DNA from: Cydia pomonella
Taxonomy: Eukaryota > Arthropoda > Insecta > Lepidoptera > Tortricidae
DNA length: 64,000 nucleotides
Assembly: GCF_033807575.1 (NCBI RefSeq)
Contig: NC_084715.1
Coordinates: 11,333,349 to 11,397,348, forward strand
Direction of reading: 5' to 3'
Shown here piece by piece: positions 36,301 through 44,099 of this stretch (the stretch's first letter is position 1; each line of letters begins with the position of its first letter). The translations under genes were made by a program, and so were the position numbers. The notes beneath the pieces are model-generated. The model saw only the letters and a program-made list of their open reading frames with translations. It had not been told where the DNA came from and did no database searches.

Positions 36301-38594
36301 TAACATGCTTAGTAGATGGCCCATTATAGAAAGGCTTTTTAACTGCCACAAAAATGACGGGTTATTTAAAATACGAAAAACGAGTGACCCAGGAGATCGT
36401 AACCATAGCAACGAGTGACAAGAAAAAGTTGATTCACCCTTATAAGAAACTGCCTAGTTATTATTTAGTTAGCTATTCGTTTTTTGATATTTGTTTATAA
36501 GCCTTTTTAATTTTAATAAACCCAGAAATCATACTTCATCATGCCCACGCCATTTATTGATTGTAATAAACATACGTCGTAAATTTGATATCGTTTTCTA
36601 TGCTGCGTAGACCAATGAAACCTCTGATTGAGGTGCAGTGTAAGGTGCCTATAAATAAAATAGATTTTCATCTACGTTTTTTGTAATACGGTAGATGTAA
36701 TAATGATTAGTAATCGTGACACATGGTACGTATAGATCAAAGTAAATACATTTTACTGTCACGTAAAATCTATTATTATTATTTACGACTATCTTAAAAT
36801 AGTAAACTAATCTGACACTAAAGTTACATAATTTACCTTGGCTGTGAATAGCACTAACGCTAAAGTCCGAACGGCAGGCAATTTCACAATAGTATACAAT
36901 TGTTTGTAGGCATCAACAATGTCACTCATTCCTTTAGTATCATTCTCCTTGTGATCCATTTCTTTAGCCTCATGTTTGAAGACTGCTATTAGCGTAGTGG
37001 AAACAATGAAGATCCAACCCCAGAAAAATAGGAAACTGGCTAAAGTGACGAGGCCAACGTCTTCTGGGACAATTCTGAGATACTTGTTGCAGAAGTATGG
37101 AGATTCTAGGGCTAGGAATAGGACGTAACCGAGGAAGAAGCCTGCGGTTTGCCCAACTGTGTTACAGGTTGAGGCGTGGCCTACATTGCATCTGGAAAAA
37201 ATAATTGTTAGCTTTATTAGTCAAGCAGTAGAGTCTACTGAGTGGATTATGTGATGCTACAAAATGGTACAATTGTGAATGGGTAGATATAGATTAAACA
37301 TCTACTCACTGATCTTTAAGATACATCAACATATACATACTCAGATGCAAAGTTGGTTAAAAATATGTTAGTGATAAAGCATTAACACTCTCAAGATCAG
37401 TTAAATCTTCTCAGATCAGAGGTGTAGGTTTAGAGCTGGCGTAGCTTCATTAGACATTCATAAGTGGTGCATTAAACGCAGGATATGGTGCATTAAAAGA
37501 TGCATAAGGTGCATAAGTGGTGCATTAAAAGAGTATGGGATCGAAAACATCTGCGGTAATCTTAATGATCAACCTTAGCTCTTAAAAAATAAGTTTCATA
37601 TTGTGATGACAGTTTGTGTGAAGAAATTTCATCTCAAATAATTTTTACTATACACTTAAAATCAAAATAAAATATACCTTTTTAACATAGTCAGAGCCCA
37701 ACCGTCAACTGCTATATCTTGAGTTGCTGCTAAAAAGTTCAAAAATAAAAATGTGACAGTGAGAAACATCATGTTCGGAGCTTTTTCATCAGACCCTAGC
37801 CAGTCTGTGATGCTGCTGGACATGATGATCATGACAATGCCAATGAGGTACTGCACGGGCACCAGCCAAGTCTTGCGTCGGCCGAATTTTGGCCAAAATA
37901 GTGCATCAATTATTGGAGCCCACAATAATTTGACACTGAAGGGCCAATTTACAAAGCTGAATTCTGCCTAAAAATAAAATGCACAATATAAGAACACTTG
38001 TGAGTATAATACACAACAGTGATGAGTAGTTTACAATAAGTGACAGAACTTTTTTTTATTCATACTTGACTAGAGTCAGACCAGGCTGAGCGGCAGCGAT
38101 TTACCAAGCCCAGATGGTGCAAGTGTTAAGTAAACACCATCATTTCATAGAAGTTTGACATTTAAAATAACACTGACCATCTGGGCTATCAAAATTGCTG
38201 CCAACTTAGCTTGGTCTGACTCTAGACTGCATCTTATAATACACATGAATATACAATAATTGTGGATTTTTTTATTAAATACGAAGACTAAAATTAAAAA
38301 GGCGTTACACAATAATCATAAGAATGGGGCAAAGTGAATAGGTGTTTATAAAGAAATGTGTAAATAATATGGCTTTTTTACCTGCTGTGTATAGGTGATT
38401 CCCCGATTTTGTAAGAGCATAGGCACAGCTCCAGCGAGGCCGAGAGGAATACCTTGCAAAGTGTACAGAAATAATAATACGGCGATATTGAGTTCATCTC
38501 CTTTTATGTTACTTTGTCCTGTGTGCATAGGTGCAGCACCGTTTTCAATCAATTCTTCCTTTTCCGGCACATTCTTTCTTTTAGTTACGGACAT
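21345..38594 (-). CDS. SLC33A1: Acetyl-coenzyme A transporter 1 (SLC33A1), seven coding exons
   Basis: This multi-pass protein of the ER membrane (major facilitator superfamily) imports acetyl-CoA into the ER/Golgi lumen for acetylation of proteins and gangliosides. Exons, in gene order, are 38594-38382, 37967-37678, 37191-36837, 35712-35593, 23131-22949, 22163-21942 and 21512-21345. The frame closes without error to 516 residues (about 549 in vertebrates). Hallmarks are ELNIAVLLFLYTLQGIPLGL in TM1, FVNWPFSVKLLWAPIIDALF, GRRKTWLVPVQYLIG, AATQDIAVDGWALTML, NSVGQTAGFF-like CNTVGQTAGFFLGY, GFCASDAVSGLKLVEAGVP, and FFAKVSDPAVGGTYMTLLNT near the end. The C-terminal exon has NAGGTCLTRIDGFYIET. Intron 4, 35592-23132, is 12.5 kb and carries a BEL/Pao element inside a non-LTR fragment; splice sites around it look intact. 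The start is the first ATG and gives the usual short cytosolic N-terminus. Confidence 0.95.
22500..22870. repeat. Possible dispersed repeat in SLC33A1 intron 5
   Basis: A GC-richer block than the surroundings with no open frame in either strand that I would support (contains CCTGCTGGAACCCGTTCAC and GGGACTATTGCAGAAGTGAA). Its composition suggests a decayed element, but I cannot name the family. Confidence 0.3.
23401..23447 (-). mobile_element. 3' end of a non-LTR element, split by the BEL/Pao insertion
   Basis: Read on the minus strand, the segment ends with GCAATAAACGATTTCTG and a short (ATTTCTG)n tail, the 3' terminus of a non-LTR element. It becomes continuous with 34168-34943 once the BEL/Pao element and one copy of its target duplication CATAG are removed. 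Confidence 0.75.
23448..24580 (+). repeat. 5' LTR of the BEL/Pao element
   Basis: 1,133 bases, TG...CA ended. A TATA-like box CTATAAAATG lies at about 23595-23604. From 23813 to 24195 there is an array of hairpins with UNCG loops, which includes an internal tandem duplication of about 142 bases (about 23919-24057 and 24061-24196). It differs from the 3' LTR by one base in two homopolymers (near 23696 and 23898) and by substitutions near 23756 and 23811. Confidence 0.95.
23813..24196 (+). other. Array of UNCG-tetraloop hairpins in the LTR
   Basis: At least seven stem-loops follow one another in the sense strand, near 23813-23846, 23925-23958, 23971-24008, 24018-24050, 24069-24102, 24115-24152 and 24162-24195. 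Six have the loop c(TTCG)g and one has c(TCCG)g, both in the very stable UNCG class. The first has a perfect 8-bp inner stem TCTGCGGC/GCCGCAGA. Most are clamped by GGAG...CTCC outer pairs. The array lies downstream of the LTR's TATA-like box, so it should be transcribed into the leader RNA. Confidence 0.75.
24581..27433 (+). other. Leader between 5' LTR and gag of the BEL/Pao element
   Basis: An unusually long 2.85 kb untranslated stretch. The bases after the LTR (ATGGTGGTTAATGCTGGGA) should hold the primer binding site with a TGG, but I cannot assign the tRNA. No open frame here has retroelement motifs. A small tandem repeat lies at 26728-26880. Confidence 0.55.
26728..26880 (+). repeat. Short tandem repeat in the BEL/Pao leader
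   Basis: About three degenerate copies of a ~50-base AT-rich unit containing AAGTGAAATAAAA and ACTAAATAAATAAACCAA. No coding meaning. Confidence 0.75.
27434..28792 (+). CDS. Gag protein of the BEL/Pao element
   Basis: The gag frame is open from 27374, but the ATG at 27434 (MDDLLLRRLRL) gives the usual start. The capsid-like region at about residues 80-270 has the DUF1759 pattern LPKLQLPVYSGDVLFWCEFW and LSYLKASVTGDAKKAI. A basic Pro/Asn/Gln-rich linker follows at about 290-385. The C-terminus carries zinc knuckles CIFCKGDHYNDKC and CFMCLKLGHFIKDC plus a third Cys/His cluster. The frame is intact. It ends 49 bases after the protease frame's first ATG at 28744, which is one position back (-1) relative to gag. 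Confidence 0.9.
   Translation: MDDLLLRRLRLINDKLTTDIEVIPVTINSENLGQAQITYSKLDASLKRLDNDLMEYFRLASTPASDEICLLSGLQLQAEETLAELKVKIDQITLKSNATEKPPEANASCRLPKLQLPVYSGDVLFWCEFWDSFKSNIDSRNLPDVDKLSYLKASVTGDAKKAIDGLSTTNANYRIAISILKERFGKTSHLIDAHYATLYKVKMAKSTAEDCRKTFNEVERNLKILESLGENINHNHLRFMLLEKFPPDLVYEIKLKVNDDSIQEIRNQLDRIITAKEDAERISGRKRTHEAEDSTVGTLHINVKRARSAYPPKQQQGTPKKQNPQGGFDRRPERKNKFDSINKPNKWNRPKQTPTSNKDQPEPQQGSSKGRTAWTCIFCKGDHYNDKCSEATTLAERKKRLGKKCFMCLKLGHFIKDCKNKRKCSICCSETPHNRALCHLNFQKNTAMKKQS
28744..32111 (+). pseudogene. Pol region of the BEL/Pao element, broken by frame changes
   Basis: Frame pieces are 28744-29883, about 29890-30115, 30055-31767 and 31755-32111. The first has an aspartic protease with LLDPGSQRSYVT and the start of the reverse transcriptase. 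The second holds part of the RT palm. The third contains the RT catalytic loop read as YVDN instead of YVDD, an RNase H with FTDAS and WTDSQ, the integrase zinc-binding motif (HQENKHVGVSH, then CPECMRH) and the first catalytic Asp (TDYLGPL). The fourth has the second Asp (TSDNAAHF) and the Glu (GGFYERLVG). The frames alternate between positions 1, 2, 1 and 3, so at least three frame breaks lie within the enzymes. The catalytic residues are otherwise present. Indel errors in assembly are an alternative to true decay. Confidence 0.9.
32117..33124 (+). CDS. C-terminal Pol segment (DUF5641) running into the 3' LTR
   Basis: The open frame is in yet another phase than the integrase piece. Residues ~15-150 are the DUF5641 segment that follows integrase in BEL/Pao: KPSDFLTMG, then IGQIVQIKGDTKNRVNWKVG and RSIAHLYPLE. 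The rest is acidic and Ser/Pro/Glu-rich without recognised domain. The frame continues about 88 bases into the 3' LTR and stops at 33124, so the LTR's first bases are coding at the 3' end. The ATG at 32117 is not a real start. Confidence 0.8.
   Translation: MDSEPDHVLKPSDFLTMGKCIIMETSGKDPTTSQGTVTKDNLIKGWKKAQIILREFKEMFENRYLLNLRERYSHHPKAPRVISKLAPKIGQIVQIKGDTKNRVNWKVGKIVSLRKGADGLCRVATVRVGDTEYTRSIAHLYPLEIEDGEEPCKQTSSYDESAEEPLQLPNLPRSSRRDDMTVDSVNDVAESESLSEQRCTQAVRDKPEEEVQPYASPVEGRSSSQRILEPMYSESNEPKPKSMSEPEPFAVVDLESYEHTKPESHNLEEVTLGNESRPKRAAALRALEKIKEWTSNLVALFLPVLGSVATDAKIRCHNTNSPAATPNSALYVELW
33037..34167 (+). repeat. 3' LTR of the BEL/Pao element
   Basis: 1,131 bases, practically identical to 23448-24580, with the same hairpin array. 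It is followed directly by the target duplicate CATAG. Confidence 0.95.
34168..34943 (-). mobile_element. 5'-truncated non-LTR retrotransposon, host of the BEL/Pao insertion
   Basis: The coding part on the minus strand is 34942-34424, about 172 residues of the C-terminal region after the RT domain: RYGIILWGHSND, LLIAQKKCVRILT, LKILTLPGLYILE and VYNKLPNTIR are typical of jockey/CR1-like elements. The 3' UTR has GCAATACCCTTTTCAGGGTG. It was cut by the BEL/Pao insertion, and its very 3' end is at 23401-23447. The RT catalytic part and everything upstream is missing. Confidence 0.85.
35012..35066. mobile_element. Poly(T)-only insertion with 19-base direct repeats
   Basis: TAATTTATCACACTCATTT occurs at 35012-35030 and again at 35048-35066, with nothing between but a run of T (21 in total at 35028-35048). 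This is the footprint expected of target-primed reverse transcription that copied only the poly(A) tail, with a target-site duplication. Confidence 0.7.
35412..35550. mobile_element. Fold-back MITE with ACAGTC ends
   Basis: The left arm (GTACAGTCACCTACAATAAT, then ATGTTACACAACGAAGG) and the right arm are reverse complements over about 60 bases with few mismatches. The core is short. It lies in SLC33A1 intron 4 near exon 4. No coding capacity. Confidence 0.8.
37391..37460 (+). repeat. Fragment of a non-LTR 3' UTR-type repeat
   Basis: TAAATCTTCTCAGATCAGAGG, GTAGGTTTAGAGCTGG and CATTCATAAG match the repeat at 61990-62105. It lies in SLC33A1 intron 2. Confidence 0.55.
38060..38224. mobile_element. 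MITE, family 2, best copy
   Basis: AGAGTCAGACCAGGCTGAG at the left and the reverse complement of AGAGTCAGACCAAGCTAAG at the right bound about 165 bases. Inner arms GCCCAGATGGTGCAAGTGTT and AACACTGACCATCTGGGC extend the palindrome. It is in SLC33A1 intron 1. Confidence 0.85.
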
Positions 38595-39436
38595 GATTAA
38601 AGCTCGAATGGCCTAAAAATAATAACAAATCAAAAAAGAATCAACTTTCTTGTTCAATGCCTCGAAGTTACGTGCAAGACAAGTTTATTTCACAAACCTT
38701 AATTTTCACACACAGTTATGAATGAATATAGCAGAACCGCTTTTTTGTTGTCTTTAGTGAAATCAATATTTCTATTTCAATTCATAAACTGACATGAATT
38801 TTCCACGTTACCAATAAAAAATATTTTCAAAACGCGAGCTCTCAGCACTACACGTCAGTGGGATGAAATGTCAAACCACAGATAATGTAAATGTAACCTT
38901 AGGATACGATTGAAAACGAATGCTTTCGTCTTTAACCTACGTTAGCAGATTACACTCTGGCAAGCAAGCGTTGTCAGTAGAAAGTAGAAAAGGCCACTTT
39001 AAAAAATTTAAGCGTGAAGGAGGGATCTCCATACTAATTTTGTATTTCACGCATGTTTCTACTGACATAGTTGGCTTACCAGAGTATACATTACAATATT
39101 GATTGAAAGGATTTTGTCATAACTAACTAACATAAGATAATCAAATAAATAAAAACGACCTAATAACTTTTTATATTACTAACATTGTGAAATAAATGTA
39201 CGTTTTGGAACGTTCCGCTTAACAGCTGAGAATGTCAAAATTAAAAAATATATATTTATATATAAAAATATAAATTTCAATGTCATTGTCAGTTCTAATT
39301 TCTGTGTTTCTGGTTGTTAGTTTGAATATGAAATAAATGTTTTGATTGTATTGTAATAACTCAATTTAAACCAACAACAATTGAATCGGACTATCTGTTT
39401 GGGGTTCTCATTCTCATGTATTAAAAGCTGAAAAAT
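38595..39436. promoter_or_regulatory. Divergent promoter region of SLC33A1 and PNKP
   Basis: 842 bases separate the start codons of the two genes, which run away from each other. The interval must contain both 5' UTRs and start sites. I see no clear TATA box placed for either gene; the region has AT-rich patches and an ACGCGAGCTC patch near 38833. The open frame at 38920-39102 has no recognisable content. Confidence 0.6.
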
Positions 39437-42400
39437 ATGGTTCGTCAGTGCATTTTACGATGTTTGCTAGATTCGCATGCGCCTGTCAAGTTGCCGCACA
39501 ACGTTGAAATCCTAGTGGGTCGAAGTAAAATCACCAAGATTAAAGATCAGTCGTGCTCTCGTCATCAGTGTAAGTGTTTATCGCACCGCGAGATATGAAG
39601 ATTGGTTAAGTGAATATATTGCAAAATATTGCATTGTTTGTTTGTCACCGGTATACACTACGTATGATACGTTTTACATTTTTCCTTATTATTGTGTTCT
39701 ACTTATTTCTTTTTGGGCAGCTAGTTTTAAATAAACAGTTAAAATTTTAAGAAAAATATCAATTTGGATTATTTGCAGCTTAATAAGTCTTATTTGCTTT
39801 CAGTATGTTTAAAAGCGGATTGTGATGAATGTGTGGTGGAAGTTAAACAACTTGGAATAAATCCGTCCGGTCTAGATGGCTTTGCTATGAAAAAAGATGC
39901 CACATACAAATTAGGACATGGCACCAAAATCGAGATATTACTAAACTTCTATGCTCATGTCATCGAGTTTGATCCCCCTCCAGAAGGATCTGATACACCC
40001 AAAGTTAACACCAAAAGGAAACTAGAGGAAGAAGAAGAATCACCTAGGAAACGAAAAACCTTAAAAGTTGAAGAAGAGGAGTTATCAGACACATCTAATT
40101 CTACGAATAAATTTCAAAAAACAATGATGAATCAAGATATACCTGAAACAGCTGAAAATGTATGGGAGGAAATAGACAAAGGAGAACTCTATATATTTAC
40201 ATCTAAAGGTGTTAAATCCAGCAGCAAAATAGCTGCTTTTGATATGGATGGTACATTAATTAAAACTAAATCAGGCAAAGTCCACCCTGTTGACACTAAT
40301 GATTGGCAGATTGCTTTTCCTCCTGTGTCTCAAAAGTTAAAAGATTTATTTGCCAAAAACTATAAAGTAATAATTTTAAGTAATCAAGCTCCTATTGGTA
40401 ATGGTAGAGTAAAAATAGAGGATTTCAAGAAGAAAATAGAAAATATAGTTGCAAAAATAGATGTTCCTATACAAGCATTTATAGCTACTGGTAAAGGTTT
40501 TTATAGGAAACCTACTACAGGCATGTGGACATTTTTAGTTGAAAAGGTAAGTGCATTTATTTAAGAAATAACTACAATAAGATAGTTTTATTGTAGAATC
40601 TAAGGAAAAAAGTTTTCTACCCTGAATTGTTTGCTTGTAAATATTTAGTTTTTTTTGTATTACATTAAAAATAGAATGAAAATATATTGCCATATTCAAA
40701 TTTGAGTAAGATAAATTGAAGTTCAAAATTATATTACTGAAGATGTGGTTTATTATTTTCAGAAAAATGATGGTTTAGAGGTAAACATGGATAAAAGCTT
40801 CTACTGTGGTGATGCTGCTGGCAGAGTAGCCAACTGGGCCCCCGGAAAGAAGAAAGACCACTCCATGGCCGACAAGCTTATGGCTGAAAACTTGGGTCTC
40901 AAGTTCTACACTCCTGAACAGTATTTTCTGGGACATTCTATTGCTAATGTGCCTTTTAGCAATCCGGAATTTGTCTCAAAACATCTGACTCCAGAACCAT
41001 TTAATGATAACCTAATTGGTGAAGAGAAAGAGGTAATTAAAAGACTATACCATATCATTAAAATTTAAACTGCATGCATAAACTAAATTGGCCTTAGGGG
41101 GAAAATTAGAAATTACATAAAAAGAGATAACAGAACTACATACTATAATAGTATTCACAAATATATTGTGATATAAAAAAATTATATCATCAAGAAATTA
41201 GTCAAACTGAAAATAAATATATCTATAAAAAATATCTGAAATCTTTGTTTATGGTTTTCAACACTGGCCACCATGAATCAAGGATTGTTGGTTCTCTGTT
41301 CTCACAGTAGTGATTGGATGAATGTTTTTATTTTTTTGCAGATTCTAGTCTTAGTTGGATTCCCAGGAAGTGGCAAGTCATTTTTAGCCAAGCAAATTGA
41401 GAAAAAATCGCAGCATAGATATGTGGCAGTTTGCAGAGATATTTTAGGAACTTGGCAAAAGTGTGCTGCTGAAGCAAAAAAGTTATTGCAGGTAATCATT
41501 CTTGACATCATACAAGCTGCTATCATTCAACCATCTAACATTCCACATTGTTGGAGAACTAGTTACAGTTGGCAAAACATGTCCTTATTTCTATAGTAAC
41601 AAAGGCGTGTTACGATACATTACACCATTTTGTCCGTCAATATGTATGTATTTGATGCTGGCTGTAGTCGCCATGAGATATATCGGATCGGCCAATGTGC
41701 TCAAAAATATCTGAACACGCTTTTATTATCAAGGTGTTAGAGAGCTCCCCGCCCTCCCCTCCTGATATTTTTTAAAACTTCGGCCGCTCCAATATATCTG
41801 ATGGCGACTGTAAATACCTACTCGTCTTACGATAGGTACCTTATGTTTTCCTGTGTGTGGTCGCCATTACATAACTTTGGGCTCCATTGGTCCGTTGTAA
41901 GAACAATGTGTCAAAACGATGATTGCATTTGAAATTGGTTGGCTACTGTATCGTTTGAAATGATTAGATAAGCTTGTTTATTACCAAAAACAATGGACGT
42001 TGGAAATCTTAACGCTTGCTTACTCACATTTCCAATTACACGATTAAAAACTTAGTAGTAGGCTTTGTTAGTTTTACATAGACAGAAAAACTTGACTTTA
42101 AAAACTAGCAATTTACATGGTGTTTTTTTAAAGTCCGTTAATTATAAGGGTGCATACCTAAGCTTAAATTAAGTAACTCTGTCAAAGATTCTAATTAAAT
42201 CAATTTTGGAGATAATCTATGTTTTATTTTTATCACTAGTATCACTACACACTGGCCTTAGGGCCTGTTTACATATTGATAAGTATTTATTAGTTTGAGT
42301 TTATACATACATGTGTTATTAATGCAAGTACTAAAGACGATCGATATTCGAAATTTCATTGATAGGTATGTTATCAATTGTTTGCTGGATTTAAATATAA

Positions 42401-44060
42401 TGTCCGTGTTACAACAACGCTATTAATAACTTTTTACGAAATAAAAAAATAACGATGCCATTCAGTTTCCTTAAATGTACTTAGCCATACCCCGAAGTTA
42501 ATGGAGTTATAAAAAAACACGGTGTAGAATAAGTAGATTTAAAATGTATACATACGCGTATAGTTAAAAGGTACATTTTCCAATGTCACAATCTTTCTTT
42601 ACAGCAAGGTAAAAGCGTGATAGTGGACAGTACGAATCCCGACATCGAATCCCGCGGACGCTGGACGTCGCTGGCCAAGGAAATGGGGGTCCAATGCCGC
42701 TGCGCCCGAATGGCCACCACTAAGGCACACGCCCAGCACAACAACAAGTTTAGGGAGCTGATGAAAACCAAGCACGTGCCCGTCAACGATATTGTTTTTC
42801 ATAGCTACAAGTTAGTTTTTTGTGTTTATTTCTTTATAATATAATATAAAGTATTAGGGGTCATCCATTAATTACATCACACGTTTAGGGGACGGAGGGG
42901 TTCAAGAAAATGTGACATGTTGTGACAAGGGGGAGGGGGTCCCCACAAACTTTGTGACGTCACTTTAACTTCATCAGTATTTATTTCATTATTTTATTCG
43001 CTGTAGAGTTAAATAACAAGTTTTTGGAACGAAAATAATAGTAATAAATAATAAAATGCTTTATTGCACACTACAAAAAAAATGGTACAAATTATGTAAA
43101 GGTATAAATATGTAGGTAACAACAGGCGGACTTATCGTTAAACAGCGATCTCTTCCAGACAACCTTCAGATAGTGAAATGGCGAACGTAATCAAGTTATA
43201 ATCGTTTTATGCGATTAATTTTCTACTAATCGGTTTTGTGTTATAATTACCTACTAATATTTCCTTTGTCAAAATTATCAATAGTACCTAATTCGCTTCG
43301 CCAATTTTGTTGAAAAAAATTTGCCAAAAATGTGACGTCACACCGGGGTTGCCAAATGTGACCAAGTGTGACAAGGAGGGGGGGAGGGGTCAAAAAACCT
43401 AGAAATCCGTGTGATGTAATTAATGGATGACCCCTTACTTATCTTGATGATTTATTAAGTTTTTTTTCTGATCTTTGGGGACAGCTGGACGTTGTTCAGG
43501 TAAAAGGAGCCATCTTCAAAATTTGTCATGTAAAAAGAATAATGACTTTTCTTGACAGAAAGTTAAAATCTTATTGAATGTGCTTTGCAGGTTGGATCAT
43601 TTTACCTAAATTACTACTAGCAGCTACAATTTAACTTACTATTTATAGACCTTCTTTATAATAAGGTTTATTGGTTGGGCCAAAACACTTTAATGTCTAA
43701 ATTGTGTACAAATTTTGTTTCGACCCGAAAGTACCGTAACGAAACATACATCCGTGATAAAATTCAAAGGTCTCTGAAGTCCCCAACCCGCTTTGGGCCG
43801 GCGTGGGGACTATAACCCAATCCCTCTCCTGCATGAGAGGAGGCTTGTGCCCAGCATTGGGACGATTATTGATTAGAGGCATTATTAAATTATTATTCTA
43901 TTATATTTTGTTTTATGTACTTTTCTTTTGTTTCAGAAATAAATATACAGACCCCACGCCAAGCGAAGGTTTCAAAGAAATAATAGTTGTAAATTTTAAT
44001 CCCTGTTTTGAAGACAAAGAAGCCGAACAAGTGTACAGAATGCATTTACTGGAGAAGTGA
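39437..44060 (+). CDS. PNKP: Bifunctional polynucleotide phosphatase/kinase (PNKP), six exons
   Basis: PNKP restores 5'-phosphate and 3'-hydroxyl ends at DNA strand breaks in single- and double-strand break repair, in the nucleus and mitochondria. Exons are 39437-39569, 39804-40546, 40763-41032, 41342-41491, 42605-42810 and 43937-44060, all GT/AG with matching phases, giving 541 residues (521 in human). Residues 1-110 form the FHA domain (ILVGRSKITKIKD, CSRHQ, VKQLGINPSG) that binds phosphorylated XRCC1/XRCC4. A Lys/Glu-rich linker follows with KRKLEEEEESPRKRK, a likely nuclear localisation signal. The phosphatase (HAD fold) begins with AFDMDGTLIKT, catalytic Asp at about 191 and 193, and continues with LSNQAPIG and FYCGDAAGR. 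The kinase P-loop GFPGSGKS is at about 388-395. The stop is followed by AATAAA at 44094-44099. For the second exon I chose the acceptor TTGCTTTCAG because it alone keeps the FHA sequence aligned. Confidence 0.95.
42857..43434. mobile_element. Harbinger-like MITE in PNKP intron 5
   Basis: The ends are perfect inverted repeats of about 27 bases starting GGGGTCATCCATTAATTACA. They are flanked by the 3-base duplication TTA (42854-42856 and 43435-43437), the preferred target of PIF/Harbinger transposons. The 578-base body has GTGACGTCA words on both sides and no transposase frame. The perfect ends suggest recent movement. Confidence 0.85.
43757..43875 (-). repeat. 3' end of a lepidopteran SINE-type repeat
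   Basis: AAATTCAAAGGTCTCTGAAG, TCCCCAACCCGCTTTGGGCC, TGGGGACTATAACCC and GAGGAGGCTTGTGCCCAGCA are words of a widespread moth SINE. Orientation is uncertain. It lies in PNKP intron 5 close to the last exon. Confidence 0.65.
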
Positions 44061-44093
44061 TACGATTTGTGATAAACGGGAATTTAGTGTGAT

Positions 44094-44099
44094 AATAAA
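44094..44099 (+). terminator. PNKP: Poly(A) signal of PNKP
   Basis: AATAAA 34 bases after the stop codon, the first canonical signal downstream. Confidence 0.75.
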
